A stretch of DNA of 64,000 nucleotides from Mycobacterium kubicae (GCF_015689175.1 NZ_CP065047.1:4588001-4652000), one strand, 5' to 3'; positions 34,496 to 43,520 are shown, counted from the first letter of the stretch. Program-made: numbers and translations. The notes: generated by a model not told the origin, from the sequence alone.

Positions 34496-35574
34496 GTGAG
34501 TTTCAACGGTACGAGTGTCGGGTTGGACGTGCACGCGCTTTCGGTGGTTGCTCATGCCGTCGACAGACGGGTCGAGTCGAACGGGCGCGGTTGTGTCCTG
34601 ATCACGGTGAGATCTTGGATTGGTTGCACCGGTTGCGAGGCCCGGTGCGAGTGGCCTATGAGGCCGGGCCAACGGGGTTTGGTCTGGCACGAGCTCTAGC
34701 GGATGCCCAGATCGACTGCGTGGTCGCCGCGCCATCGAAGCTGATCCGCCCGGCCGGGGATCGGGTCAAGACCGATGCTCGTGATGCTGCGCATCTGACC
34801 AGGTTGCTGCGGTTGGATGAGATCACTGCGGTTACGGTGCCCGACGTTGAGGTCGAGGCGGTGCGAGATTTGGTTCGTGCTCGCGAGGACGCCCGTGCGG
34901 ATCTGATGCGTGTTCGGCACCGGTTGTCGAAGCTGTTGCTGCGCCAAGGCCGGGTCTACTCAGGTGGTCAGGCCTGGACCGGAGTGCACGAAACGTGGCT
35001 TAGGCGCCAACGATTCGACGATGTCCACACCGCGGCGGCGTTTGATCATCACTTTGACGCGGTGCTCACCGCTACCGCGGCCAGGAACCGTCTCGACGAG
35101 CAGATCGTCATGGTCGCGGCCTCACCGCGCTGGGCCGATCCGGTCAACCGGCTGGGCTGCCTACGCGGGATCTCGGCGTTGACTGGTCTGGCCTTAGCCG
35201 TAGAAATCGGGGACTGGACCCGATTCACCGGTGCCTCGATCGGCGCCTACGTCGGTCTGGTGCCCACCGAGTACTCCTCGGGGACTTCACGGGTCCAGGG
35301 TTCGATCACCAAGGCTGGCAACGCCCACGTCCGCAGACTGCTGATCGAATCGGCCTGGCACCACCGCGCCGGCTACCGCACCCCCGGTCCGACGATGCGG
35401 GCCCGATGGGCCAAGGTCGACCCAGCGCTCAAGGACCGCGGGCACGCCGGAAACCGCCGTTTACATCAGCAGTGGTGCCGGTTCAATGAGCGCAAGAAGC
35501 CCCACGTCGTGGCCAACGTCGCGGTCGCTCGTCAACTGGCCGGTTGGTGTTGGTCGCTGGCCACGCTGACATAA
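34496..35574 (+). pseudogene. IS110-family transposase, frameshifted near the N-terminus
   Basis: Begins GTG 34496 in one frame (VSFNGTSVGLDVHALSVVAHAVDR) and continues from about 34570 in the next frame as TGRVERARLCPDHGEILDWLHRL to the stop at 35574, about 359 residues in all. The DEDD residues are in VGLDVH, VAYEAGPTG and KTDARDA. The C-terminal transposase_20 domain has LGCLRGISALTGLALAVEIGDW and SGTSRVQGSITKAGN with the conserved serine region. A single missing base near 34564-34572 breaks the frame, so the copy is probably inactive unless this is a sequence error. Confidence 0.85.
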
Positions 35575-35816
35575 GCGCAGCCGCCCGAAGCTTGATCGGA
35601 GTCAGCCGGTCGGCGGTGAGGTAGGCGAACTGGACCTGCGTTACAGCTATGAGCAACAACAGCATTCGACCAATGCTGATGTGACGCCCGCCCCTAGAAA
35701 GCAGCCACCGTTCGCGCCGAACCATCGTCTTGCGGTACCCAACCCGCGTATATCAGTCTGACACCACCGTCGTTGACCAACGACCGCCGCGACGCCCGAC
35801 TGACCCCGATCAAACG

Positions 35817-35848
35817 AAAGCCGCCCCGGCCCATACCGGGGCGGCTTT
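35817..35848. terminator. Perfect 13-bp stem hairpin
   Basis: AAAGCCGCCCCGG, six-base loop, CCGGGGCGGCTTT. The stem is perfect and ends in A/T tracts on both sides, so it can terminate in either direction. It lies between the IS110 transposase and the IS481 element. Confidence 0.8.
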
Positions 35849-35879
35849 CACCTGCCTATTGACAAACAGTGCCTACATA

Positions 35880-36872
35880 TCAGTTGTACTGCTCAGGCAG
35901 GTTGGTCAACCGTGTGATGGGTGGGGTCTTGCCGATTGCGGAGTGTTGCCGGTGGTGATTGTAGGTGTGTAGCCACGCCGGTAGAGCTGAGCGGCGGGTG
36001 CGTTCGTTGGGGTAGTGACGGGCGAAGGCCCATTCGGCGGTCATGGTGCGGTGAAAGCGCTCGATTTTGCCGTTGGTCTGAGGCCGGTAGGGGCGGGTCC
36101 GTTTAGGCACGATGTGCAGCTCAGCACAGGCGTGGCGCCAGGCATGGGAGCGGTAGCACGAGCCATTGTCGGAGAGCACACGTTGCACCGTCACTCCGCG
36201 CACGGCGAACCAGCCCACAGCGCGGCGCAACACCGCGATCGCGGTGGCCGCAGTTTCGTCGTCGTGGATTTCGGCGTAGGCCACCCGCGAGTGGTCATCG
36301 ATTACGGTGTGCACGAAGCCATGCCCCATCAATTCGTTGCGGTAACGACTGCGTTTGGTGTCGGGCATCGAACGTCGGTTCTGCCATCCTTGCGCTCGTC
36401 CCACAAATCGCCAGCCGCCGCCGTCGGGGATGTTGCCCAATTTCTTCACATCGACGTGGAGGAGCGCACCGGGGCGATCGTGTTCATAGCGACGAATGAC
36501 CTCTCCAGTGCGAAGATCGATGTACGACAGGCGATTCAGTCGGCACCGCACCAGAACGGCGTGCACTGTGGAGGCCGGCATCGACAACCGCGACGCGATC
36601 GCCAGCGGTGAGAGGCGATGTCGCCACCGCAGCTCCACGATGCGGCGCACGACCGGCGGCGGTGTGCGGTTAGGGCTGTGATGGGGTCGGCTAGAGCGAT
36701 CGGTCATCCCGGCCTCGCCCATCGCCGCATACCGCACCGCCCAACGTTTAGCGGTCGGCCACGACACATGGAAATGTTCAGCGGCCCGCACGATCGGCCA
36801 TCCCTCATCAACGACACGACGAGCCAGCATCAACCGACCCCGAGGCGTCAAAACAGCGTTAGCGTGGACCAC
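35880..36872 (-). CDS. IS481-family transposase
   Basis: 330 residues from GTG 36872 (an in-frame longer start at 36920 would lie in the terminal region). N-terminal HTH (RAAEHFHVSWPTAKRWAVRY and STVHAVLVRCRLNRLSYIDL), then an rve DDE domain with LLHVDVKKLG (D), VIDDHSRVAYAEI (D) and TNGKIERFHRTM (E), ending LTNLPEQYN. It looks complete. The stop TGA at 35880-35882 lies just outside the left inverted repeat, so the stop codon is contributed by flanking DNA. Confidence 0.93.
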   Translation of the reverse strand: MVHANAVLTPRGRLMLARRVVDEGWPIVRAAEHFHVSWPTAKRWAVRYAAMGEAGMTDRSSRPHHSPNRTPPPVVRRIVELRWRHRLSPLAIASRLSMPASTVHAVLVRCRLNRLSYIDLRTGEVIRRYEHDRPGALLHVDVKKLGNIPDGGGWRFVGRAQGWQNRRSMPDTKRSRYRNELMGHGFVHTVIDDHSRVAYAEIHDDETAATAIAVLRRAVGWFAVRGVTVQRVLSDNGSCYRSHAWRHACAELHIVPKRTRPYRPQTNGKIERFHRTMTAEWAFARHYPNERTRRSALPAWLHTYNHHRQHSAIGKTPPITRLTNLPEQYN

Positions 36873-36994
36873 GAAGGTCTCCTGTTCGTTGTGGGTGCAG
36901 TGGTAGCAGCTCCACTCCACGACAGGAGACCTTCACCCATCAACGACCGCTACAGCGTGTCGTCACATCTCAACCAACGACCCTGGGCACTACA
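35885..36994 (-). mobile_element. IS481-family insertion sequence, about 1.11 kb
   Basis: Bounded by 22-bp imperfect inverted repeats. The left end begins TGTACTGCTCAGG and the right end, read inwards, TGTAGTGCCCAGG, both continuing to GTTGGT (17 of 22 positions identical by eye). No target-site duplication is visible in the flanks (CAGT before, TCTAG after). The right end is 16 bases from the CIRCE operator of ruc. Confidence 0.85.
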
Positions 36995-37010
36995 TCTAGT
37001 CGTGGCGGTT

Positions 37011-37037
37011 CTAGCACTTGAGACGGTAGAGTGCTAA
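37011..37037. promoter_or_regulatory. CIRCE operator (HrcA binding site) upstream of ruc
   Basis: CTAGCACTT (37011-37019), nine bases, GAGTGCTAA (37029-37037). The consensus is TTAGCACTC-N9-GAGTGCTAA; the right half is exact and the left half has two changes. Spacing is exactly nine. It ends 28 bases before GTG 37066 and its GGAGG ribosome site. HrcA control of ruc (Rv0991c) is known in M. tuberculosis. Confidence 0.85.
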
Positions 37038-37065
37038 TTCAGGTTGAGACCATCCGGAGGTTTTT

Positions 37066-37410
37066 GTGCCGACTTACAGCTACCAGTGCACGGAGTGCGG
37101 CGACCGCTTCGACATTGTGCAGGCCTTCACCGACGATGCGTTGACCACGTGCGAGAAGTGCTCCGGTCGGCTGCGCAAGCTGTTCAACTCGGTCGGCGTC
37201 GTGTTTAAGGGCAGCGGCTTCTACCGCACCGACAGCCGCGAGGCAGCCAAGAAAGAGACGACGCCGGCCAACGGTTCGGCGAGCAGCGACTCCGGGTCCA
37301 GCAACGGGTCGAGCGAGAAGTCCGACAAGAAGTCGACGTCGAGCGAAAAATCCAGCGCCACCTCCTCCACCCCGTCTTCCACACCGTCCAAGACGCCCGC
37401 CGCCAGCTAG
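37066..37410 (+). CDS. ruc: Redox-regulated chaperone Ruc (FmdB-type zinc ribbon)
   Basis: 114 residues from GTG 37066 after a GGAGG site. The N-terminal FmdB domain has two CxxC pairs (QCTECGDRF and TTCEKCSG) for one zinc. From about residue 60 the chain is a Ser/Lys/Thr-rich disordered tail. The M. tuberculosis protein Rv0991c, with the same layout, is a chaperone activated by oxidation of its cysteines and repressed by HrcA. The CIRCE site here agrees. The IS481 element just upstream may have changed its promoter. Confidence 0.9.
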   Translation: MPTYSYQCTECGDRFDIVQAFTDDALTTCEKCSGRLRKLFNSVGVVFKGSGFYRTDSREAAKKETTPANGSASSDSGSSNGSSEKSDKKSTSSEKSSATSSTPSSTPSKTPAAS

Positions 37411-37474
37411 CGGTTATCCACAACCCGCTCGCTACCGGACGGCACCGGCGCCGCCGCGCGCCTACGGTTGCCGC

Positions 37475-38140
37475 GTGGGCGAATCGCTCAACCCGACACT
37501 GCTCAGCCGGCTAGCTACGGCACTGCGCCCGGACTGGACGCGTACCGTGCTGGCCCGGCGGATAGCCGCGGGCGGGCTGGTCGTGCTGGCCGGCGTGGCG
37601 GGGCTGCGCTCGGATCCCGACGACGACCGCGCCGACGTGGTGGTGGCCGCGCGGGACCTCAGCCCCGGCACGGCGTTGAGCGCCGAGGATGTGAAACTGG
37701 AAAAGCGTTTGCCTGCAACGCTTCCCGACGGGTCACGGACCGACGTAGGCATGGTCGTCGGCGCGACGTTGGCCAGCCCGACGCGCCGCGGTGAGGTCCT
37801 GACCGATGTCCGGTTGTTGAGCAGTCGGCTGGCCGAGGCAGCGGTCGGAGCCGGAGCCCGGATCGTGCCGCTGCATCTGGCCGATGACGCGCTGATCGAC
37901 CTGGTTCGGGTCGGTGATGTCGTCGACGTGCTGGCCGCCCCGAGCAGCGACGCGCAACCGGGCGGCCAGGCGGTCGCGAAGGTCATCGCGACCGACGCCG
38001 TCGTGATCCTGGTGTCGGCCAAACAGAAGGCCTCGGCCGCCGACGCCGAGCGCGTAATCTTGGTTGCGCTGCCGGCCCGCGTGGCGAACACGGTGGCGGG
38101 TTCGGCGCTGGGTCAGGCGGTGACCCTCACCTTGCACTGA
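37475..38140 (+). CDS. SAF-domain membrane-anchored protein
   Basis: 221 residues from GTG 37475. A short N-terminal part with a weak membrane segment ([17 protein letters not shown], about 29-45) is followed by a SAF/CpaB-like domain: [26 protein letters not shown] and [18 protein letters not shown] proteins act in Flp pilus assembly or as periplasmic chaperones, but no pilus genes are near. Corresponds to Rv0990c. 64 bases after ruc. Confidence 0.78.
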   Translation: MGESLNPTLLSRLATALRPDWTRTVLARRIAAGGLVVLAGVAGLRSDPDDDRADVVVAARDLSPGTALSAEDVKLEKRLPATLPDGSRTDVGMVVGATLASPTRRGEVLTDVRLLSSRLAEAAVGAGARIVPLHLADDALIDLVRVGDVVDVLAAPSSDAQPGGQAVAKVIATDAVVILVSAKQKASAADAERVILVALPARVANTVAGSALGQAVTLTLH

Positions 38141-38204
38141 GTCCCTGGCCGCCCTTTCTGCGCGATCGACAGCGAACGCTGTTCCGTCCAGGAAAGGGCA
38201 TTCC

Positions 38205-38663
38205 ATGCTCAAAGGGTTCAAAGAGTTTCTCTCGCGGGGCAATATCGTCGACCTGTCGGTCGCCGTGGTCATCGGTACGGCCTTCACCGCACTGGTCACG
38301 CAATTCACTGACAGCATCATCAAGCCGTTGGTCAACCGGGTCGGCGTCAACCAGCATTCCAATGTCGGCATCTTGAAGATCGGCATCGGCGGCGGTCAGA
38401 CCATCGACCTGAACAACGTCTTGTCCGCCGCGATCAACTTCATCCTCATCGCGGCGGTGGTGTACTTCCTGGTCGTCATGCCCTACAGCAGGCTGCGCAA
38501 GAAGGGTGAGGTGGAGCAGGCCGACGACGCGCAGACCGTGCTGCTCACCGAAATCCGCGACCTGCTGGCGCAGACCAACGGCGACTCGTCCGGTAAGCAC
38601 GAGGCCGCGGAAACTGTTCCGGTCAGCCCGCCGCCCAACTACGGTCCCCGCGCGGAGACCTAA
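38205..38663 (+). CDS. mscL: Large-conductance mechanosensitive channel
   Basis: 152 residues from ATG 38205 after AGGAAAGGG. MscL signature [30 protein letters not shown] with the first helix, a periplasmic loop ([16 protein letters not shown]), second membrane helix [14 protein letters not shown] and the cytoplasmic helix with [10 protein letters not shown] then [13 protein letters not shown]. It opens on membrane tension to protect from osmotic shock. Corresponds to Rv0985c. In M. tuberculosis four genes (Rv0986-Rv0989c) lie between mscL and the SAF gene; here the two are adjacent. Confidence 0.95.
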   Translation: MLKGFKEFLSRGNIVDLSVAVVIGTAFTALVTQFTDSIIKPLVNRVGVNQHSNVGILKIGIGGGQTIDLNNVLSAAINFILIAAVVYFLVVMPYSRLRKKGEVEQADDAQTVLLTEIRDLLAQTNGDSSGKHEAAETVPVSPPPNYGPRAET

Positions 38664-38668
38664 GTCGC

Positions 38669-39217
38669 CTAGATCTCGAGGCTGGACAGCTGCCCGATGA
38701 TGTGGGCGGCCAACGGGTTCAGCGTCGCCATGCCGTCGCGCACGGCGTAGCGGGAACCGGCCAGGTTCACCACCAGCGTGCTTCCGGACACTCCCGCCAG
38801 CCCGCGCGACAATCCGGCGTCGGTGATTCCGGCGGATAGCCCCGAGGCGCGGATGGCTTCGGCAATACCCAGGATCTCCCGGTCGAGGATGTCGCGGGTG
38901 GCTTCGGGGGTGACGTCGCGGGGAGTCACCCCGGTGCCGCCGACCGAGACCACCAAGTCGACCCCGCCAATCACCGCGGTGTTCAACGCGTTTCGGATCT
39001 CGACCTCGTCGGCCTCGACCGCGACCACACCGTCGACGACGAAACCCGCCTCGGTGAGCAACTCGGTGACCAACGGTCCACTGTGGTCCTCGTCCCCGTG
39101 CGCGGTGCGGTCATCGACGACGACGACCAGTGCCCGGCCGACTACCAACTCCGCACCCTGATCCATGGGTGCCACCGTATATCCGAGCTCCGACAGTTGT
39201 GCGTCGGCCTTGTTCAC
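38669..39217 (-). CDS. moaB2: MogA/MoaB-family molybdopterin adenylyltransferase-like protein
   Basis: 182 residues, GTG 39217, overlapping pepD by four bases. MoCF fold: RALVVVVDDRTAHGDEDHSGPLVTELLTEAGF, NTAVIGGVDLVVSVGGTGVTPRDVTPEA, GSTLVVNLAGSR. These are the MPT-binding motifs of MoaB (GGTG and TPRDVTPEA). Converges on mscL. In the order mprA, mprB, pepD, moaB2 it matches Rv0981-Rv0984, where pepD and moaB2 are co-transcribed. Confidence 0.9.
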   Translation of the reverse strand: MNKADAQLSELGYTVAPMDQGAELVVGRALVVVVDDRTAHGDEDHSGPLVTELLTEAGFVVDGVVAVEADEVEIRNALNTAVIGGVDLVVSVGGTGVTPRDVTPEATRDILDREILGIAEAIRASGLSAGITDAGLSRGLAGVSGSTLVVNLAGSRYAVRDGMATLNPLAAHIIGQLSSLEI

Positions 39218-40647
39218 TGCTCCGCCTTACCTAGCGTGACCTGCACCGTCCGGCTACCGCCCGCCGGATCCAGGAAGGTCAGCGCTACCTTGTCGCCCGG
39301 CGCCTTGGATCGCACGGCTGCGACCAGGGCGTCGGCACTGTTGATTGGCCGTTCGTCGACCTTGGTGACCACAACACCCTTGGGCACACCGGCGTTGGCC
39401 GCCGCGCCGTTCGGGACCAGTTCGACCACCTTGGCACCCGGGATGCCCTTGTCGGTCGTTACCTGCACACCCAGCGAGGCGTGGCTTGCCTTGCCGGTGC
39501 TGATCAGTTCGTCGGCGATGCGTTTGGCCTGGTCGACCGGAATGGCGAAGCCCAGGCCGATCGAGCCGCTCTGCGCGTCCCCGGAGTCAGCGCCCAGCGT
39601 CGCGATGGCCGAGTTGATCCCGATCAGTTGGCCATTCATGTTCACCAGCGCTCCGCCCGAATTACCCGGGTTGATGGCGGCGTCGGTCTGGATCGCGTCG
39701 AGCACGGTGTTCTGATTGCCCGCCTCCCCGGTCGTGGAGACCGGTCGGTTGAGCGCGCTGACGATCCCGGTGGTCACGGTGCCCGCCAAACCCAGCGGTG
39801 AGCCGATCGCCAACACCGGTTGCCCCACACGCAAGTCCGATGACGAGCCCAACGCGATCGGGGTGAGCCCGGAGACGCCTTGCACCTTCACCACCGCGAT
39901 ATCGCTGGTCGGGTCGGCCGCAACGACGGTGAACGGCGCGGTACGGCCGTCGAAGAAGGTCACTGTCGTCTTGGGCGGCGGCGCGCCGGCCGGCGGTTTG
40001 GCCGCCGCGGCGACGACGTGGTTGTTGCTCAGAATCAGCCCGTCGGCCGAGAGGATGACGCCCGAGCCTTCTTCGGACTGGCGGCCGAGGTCGGTTTCCA
40101 GCATCACCACACTGGGCACCACCTTGGCCGCGACCTGCTCGACGGAGCCGGGCGGCATGTTGGCCGCCGGAACGCTCGGCGCGCCGCCCGACGCGACGCT
40201 CGTGCCATGACCGACGCCACCCTGATGACCCATCTCGATCACCGTCGCCGCCGCGCCACCGATGCCCGCGGACACCACCGCGATGGCCAGCGCGCCCACC
40301 GTCAACAAGCCTGCCCGCGACCGCCTTTGACGAACCTGCGGGGGCGGTCCCATCGGCGGCAGCATGCCGGGAATGGGGCCTGGTCCGGTTGCGCCGGGGA
40401 TCGGGTGTGCACCGGTTCCACCGGGAATCGGACCGGCCCCGGTGCTACCGGGTATCGGCCCGGCCCCGGTACCACTGAACGACTCGAAGGGCTGGCGGTA
40501 CTGCTGGGTTGGCGGCTGTTGGTAGCGCCAATCGAACTGCTGGTTGTAGTTCTGGTGCCCCTGGGAGTAAGCAGGGGGCACGGGCTGATTGGACGCGGAA
40601 TATCCCGGCTGCTGCGGCGGTGGCGAATACCTCGGGTGATTCGTCAT
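39214..40647 (-). CDS. pepD: HtrA-like serine protease PepD
   Basis: 477 residues, ATG 40647. N-terminal Pro/Gln/Tyr-rich region with four GxGPIPG-type repeats (about 60-90), one membrane segment (GLLTVGALAIAVVSAGIGG), trypsin-like domain with His in LILSNNHVV, Asp in TSDIAVVKV and Ser in INPGNSGGAL, then a PDZ domain ending in LTFLDPAGGSRTVQVTLG. It acts as a periplasmic protease/chaperone in envelope stress, linked to MprAB and SigE. The promoter region to mprB is 96 bases. Confidence 0.94.
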   Translation of the reverse strand: MTNHPRYSPPPQQPGYSASNQPVPPAYSQGHQNYNQQFDWRYQQPPTQQYRQPFESFSGTGAGPIPGSTGAGPIPGGTGAHPIPGATGPGPIPGMLPPMGPPPQVRQRRSRAGLLTVGALAIAVVSAGIGGAAATVIEMGHQGGVGHGTSVASGGAPSVPAANMPPGSVEQVAAKVVPSVVMLETDLGRQSEEGSGVILSADGLILSNNHVVAAAAKPPAGAPPPKTTVTFFDGRTAPFTVVAADPTSDIAVVKVQGVSGLTPIALGSSSDLRVGQPVLAIGSPLGLAGTVTTGIVSALNRPVSTTGEAGNQNTVLDAIQTDAAINPGNSGGALVNMNGQLIGINSAIATLGADSGDAQSGSIGLGFAIPVDQAKRIADELISTGKASHASLGVQVTTDKGIPGAKVVELVPNGAAANAGVPKGVVVTKVDERPINSADALVAAVRSKAPGDKVALTFLDPAGGSRTVQVTLGKAEQ

Positions 40648-40743
40648 GTCGCTAGTCGCTCTTCTCTACTTGACGTGGCATGCGCGGCGGCTTGCATGGC
40701 TTGGTTTTCAACACTAACTGCACAACCACCTTGCGCGCGCGGA

Positions 40744-42273
40744 CTAAGAATCCACTGAGATAACGTTCTCCGAACCCCGTGAGTCAGCATTCTCGCTGGT
40801 GCGATCTGCGGGTGCAGCACCGGGCTGTGCACCGCCGGTTTCCGACGGGGTCGACGGGTAGTCGGCCGTCGGCAGTCGCCGGCCGGGCAGCAGCACATAG
40901 ATCGATGTGCCCGGCGGTTGGCCACCCGGGACCGTGTCGTCGACGCGCAGCGAGCCACCGTGGTTGAGGACCACCTGTTTGACGATGGCCAAGCCCAGGC
41001 CCGAACCGGGCATCGCCCGTGCCGACGTCGAGCGGTAGAACCGCTCGAAAACCAGGCGGCGTTCCTGCGCGGGTATGCCCGGTCCGTGGTCGGACACGAC
41101 CAACTCCGCATGTGAATGGTCGAGCTGGGTCAACCGCACACCCACGTGGCCGCCCGGCGGGCTCCATTTCGCCGCGTTGTCCATCAAGTTCAGCGTGGCG
41201 CGCGTCAACATCGCCGGATCGCCGTAGACCTGCCAAGGAATCACCTCGACATCAAAGCGAATGTCGTTGCGGCGCCGACGAACTCGCTCCAGGCTGCGGT
41301 CAACGACCTCGGCCATGTCGACCGGCTCGTGCACCACCGCCCCCGCATCACCGCGAGTGAGGTCCACCAGGTCGCCTACCAGAGTGGACAATTCCTCGAT
41401 CTGGGCCAGGACGTCGGCGCGCAGGTCGACCATCTCCTGCTCGGGCAATCGCGGCGCCCCCGGCGCCATCGACGCCATCAGCAACTCGACATTGGTGCGC
41501 AGCGAGGTCAGCGGGGTCCGCAATTCGTGTCCGGCGTCGGTGACCAGCCGGGCCTGACGCTCCCGCGACTCCGCCAGCGCCCGCAACATCAGGTTGAAAG
41601 ACTCTGTCAGCCTTGCCAACTCGTCGCTACCGAAGACGGGAATGGGTCTCAGGTCATCGGTTCGGGCCACCCGCTCGGCCGCGGCGGTCAGCCGAGCGAC
41701 CGGGCGCAGTCCCGCCCGCGTGACCATTCCGCCGGCCACCGCGGCGACCGCCACACCGATGCCACCAACCATCAGCAGCACGAAGCGCAACTTGCTCATC
41801 ACCGCTTCGGTGGGCCGCAGACTCTTGGAGATCAGCAGGGAACTGCCGTTGGGCAAGTGGATCGCCAGCACCCGCTGATCGGACACGGTGCGCCGCGACA
41901 TGAACAGCTCGCCGCGAATCACGTCCTTCTCCGGTGTGCCCACCGGCAGGTGCTGGCCGGGCTGGTTGGCCGTGTAGATCGAGTGGCCCGGATTCACCAG
42001 CATCGCGTTGACGTCCGAATATGCCGTGCCCTCAATGGCTTTGCCCGGGTCGGCGGCCAACGAGCCGCTGGCGATGAGCAATTGGGCGCGGCTTTGCAGC
42101 TGGTTGTCGATGTCGCTGTACAAGGCGGCCGAAATCACCGCGTAGACGGCCACCGACATCAGGACGACGACCATCGCCACCATGGACATCGCCAGCAGCA
42201 TCACCCGCCACCGCAGCGACAACGAGCTCGTGGCCCGCAGCGGCGCGCGATGTCGTCGGTGGAGCCGAATCAT
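40744..42273 (-). CDS. mprB: Sensor histidine kinase MprB
   Basis: 509 residues from ATG 42273, which overlaps the mprA stop (the frame is open further upstream but only as antisense to mprA). Membrane segments near 25-45 and 165-185 surround an extracytoplasmic sensor loop, followed by HAMP, the H box DAGHELRTPLTSLRTNVELL with phosphorylated His, N box NLMDNAAKWS and G boxes DHGPGIP and GSGLGLAIVKQV. The Ser/Pro-rich C-terminal tail after ILLPGRR is extra to the kinase core. It senses envelope stress and phosphorylates MprA. Confidence 0.94.
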   Translation of the reverse strand: MIRLHRRHRAPLRATSSLSLRWRVMLLAMSMVAMVVVLMSVAVYAVISAALYSDIDNQLQSRAQLLIASGSLAADPGKAIEGTAYSDVNAMLVNPGHSIYTANQPGQHLPVGTPEKDVIRGELFMSRRTVSDQRVLAIHLPNGSSLLISKSLRPTEAVMSKLRFVLLMVGGIGVAVAAVAGGMVTRAGLRPVARLTAAAERVARTDDLRPIPVFGSDELARLTESFNLMLRALAESRERQARLVTDAGHELRTPLTSLRTNVELLMASMAPGAPRLPEQEMVDLRADVLAQIEELSTLVGDLVDLTRGDAGAVVHEPVDMAEVVDRSLERVRRRRNDIRFDVEVIPWQVYGDPAMLTRATLNLMDNAAKWSPPGGHVGVRLTQLDHSHAELVVSDHGPGIPAQERRLVFERFYRSTSARAMPGSGLGLAIVKQVVLNHGGSLRVDDTVPGGQPPGTSIYVLLPGRRLPTADYPSTPSETGGAQPGAAPADRTSENADSRGSENVISVDS

Positions 42274-42959
42274 CAGGGCGGTGTTTCGCGTAGCACGTAA
42301 CCCACCCCGCGCACGGTGTGGATCAGCCGCGGCTCGCCGTCGGCCTCGGTCTTGCGGCGCAGGTACCCGACGTAGACCTCCAGCGCGTTGCCGGAGGTGG
42401 GAAAGTCGAATCCCCACACCTCTTCCAGGATGCGGCTGCGGGTCAACACCCGTCGCGGGTTGGCGATCAGCATTTCCAACAACGCGAACTCGGTGCGGGT
42501 CAGGCTGATCCGACGTTGTCCGCGGGTCACTTCGCGGGTGACCGGGTCCAGGCTCAGGTCGGAGAAGTTCATCGCGACCGACTCGGCGGTGTCGTCGGGT
42601 TTGGTGCGGCGCAGTAACGCCCGCATCCGGGCCAGCAACTCTTCCAGGGCGAACGGCTTGGGCAGGTAATCGTCGGCTCCGGCGTCCAGGCCGGCGACCC
42701 GTTCGGAGACCGAGTCTCGGGCGGTCAGGACCAGGATCGGCAGGTCGTCGCCCGTGCTACGAAGCTGGCGGCAAACCTCGAGGCCGTCCAGTCGCGGCAT
42801 CATGACGTCCAGCACCAGGGCGTCCGGCCGGTCGCTGGCGATCATGTCGAGCGCCTCGAGCCCGTCGTGGGCCAGATCGACGGAGTAGCCATTGAAGGAA
42901 AGCGACCGGCGCAGCGATTCGCGCACGGCGCGATCATCGTCGACGACAAGTATGCGCAC
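42273..42959 (-). CDS. mprA: Response regulator MprA
   Basis: 228 residues from GTG 42959 ([20 protein letters not shown]). Receiver domain with the acidic cluster DDD, phosphoacceptor Asp in [12 protein letters not shown], Thr in LVLTARDS and Lys in YLPKPF; OmpR-type winged helix ending [28 protein letters not shown]. It controls sigB, sigE, pepD and its own operon in M. tuberculosis. The frame is open far upstream of 42959, but that part would run through the MprA box and antisense to rpmF. Confidence 0.95.
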   Translation of the reverse strand: MRILVVDDDRAVRESLRRSLSFNGYSVDLAHDGLEALDMIASDRPDALVLDVMMPRLDGLEVCRQLRSTGDDLPILVLTARDSVSERVAGLDAGADDYLPKPFALEELLARMRALLRRTKPDDTAESVAMNFSDLSLDPVTREVTRGQRRISLTRTEFALLEMLIANPRRVLTRSRILEEVWGFDFPTSGNALEVYVGYLRRKTEADGEPRLIHTVRGVGYVLRETPP

Positions 42960-42980
42960 GCAGACCAGTGTCGTATGAAC

Positions 42981-42999
42981 GCCTGAGACAGGCCTGAGA
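42981..42999. promoter_or_regulatory. MprA box upstream of mprA
   Basis: Two exact copies of the octamer TCTCAGGC (minus strand; GCCTGAGA on plus at 42981 and 42992) are separated by three bases, a 19-bp site. MprA in M. tuberculosis binds a 19-bp motif of two 8-bp direct repeats in its own promoter. It lies 22 bases upstream of the mprA start codon. Confidence 0.75.
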
Positions 43000-43120
43000 G
43001 ACGCGCCGTTGTCTGCCACATCCGCCTCACCGGCCCCGCCGGGATCGGGTGCTGTTTTTGCCCGCCTCCGAGCGACAGACGGTGTTGTCGCTGTGAGGCG
43101 GGCAAATTGTGTGGTGCGAC

Positions 43121-43294
43121 CTAGCGCTTGTCGAGATCGATGAGGCCGAGGCGGGCGGCTTTCAGCAGCCGACGCGGCACTTTGTGCTTCTGGCCCGCCA
43201 CGTTGACGCCCACGAGGCCGGTCTCGGTGGCCTTCCACTGCGAGCGTCGCTTCCGGGTGTTCGCGCGCGACATCCTGCGCTTTGGTACGGCCAT
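43121..43294 (-). CDS. rpmF: 50S ribosomal protein L32 (short form)
   Basis: 57 residues, ATG 43294: [20 protein letters not shown], then a middle part, then [20 protein letters not shown] ending in Arg. The MAVPKRR start and SRxNTRxRRSQWK motif define L32. There are no zinc-binding cysteine pairs, which marks the zinc-independent form; M. tuberculosis RpmF (Rv0979A) is of the same length and type. Divergent from the atuA-like operon. Confidence 0.93.
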   Translation of the reverse strand: MAVPKRRMSRANTRKRRSQWKATETGLVGVNVAGQKHKVPRRLLKAARLGLIDLDKR

Positions 43295-43481
43295 GGTCGG
43301 GCCTACTCCTCAGTTGGGGTTTCGTTCGGGCGTGTCGCGCGGCGTGGCCGGGAGGCCGAACGGCGACGAATGGCTTCAACGATAGTCGGTGACCTGCTGG
43401 TCGCCAAAATGACCGGCTCAACGCTCGACCTCCTGGGCCCGTCCGATGCAGGCTGGTATCACGCCACTGCACTGCTGCGGC

Positions 43482-43520
43482 TATGCTGACCTACCGGTTG
43501 GTTGGTCGGTTGCCGGCCAC
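43482..43520 (+). promoter_or_regulatory. Candidate promoter and regulator site of the acyl-CoA operon
   Basis: TATGCT at 43482-43487 fits a mycobacterial -10. It is followed at 43491-43515 by a repetitive CTACCGGTTGGTTGGTC GGTTG stretch with several GGTTG/CGGT half-sites, which would overlap the transcription start. TetR-type regulators of acyl-CoA genes bind related CCGGT-containing sites, but no regulator is encoded nearby. Confidence 0.3.

Larger units (their letters stand above)
34385..35850 (+). mobile_element. IS110-family insertion sequence (approximate limits)
   Basis: Transposase plus flanking non-coding DNA lying between 5-FTHF cyclo-ligase and the IS481 element, where M. tuberculosis has cyclo-ligase next to Rv0991c. 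No terminal inverted repeats are expected. The right part contains about 240 bases of non-coding sequence and a very strong hairpin at 35817-35848. The limits are estimates. Confidence 0.65.
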
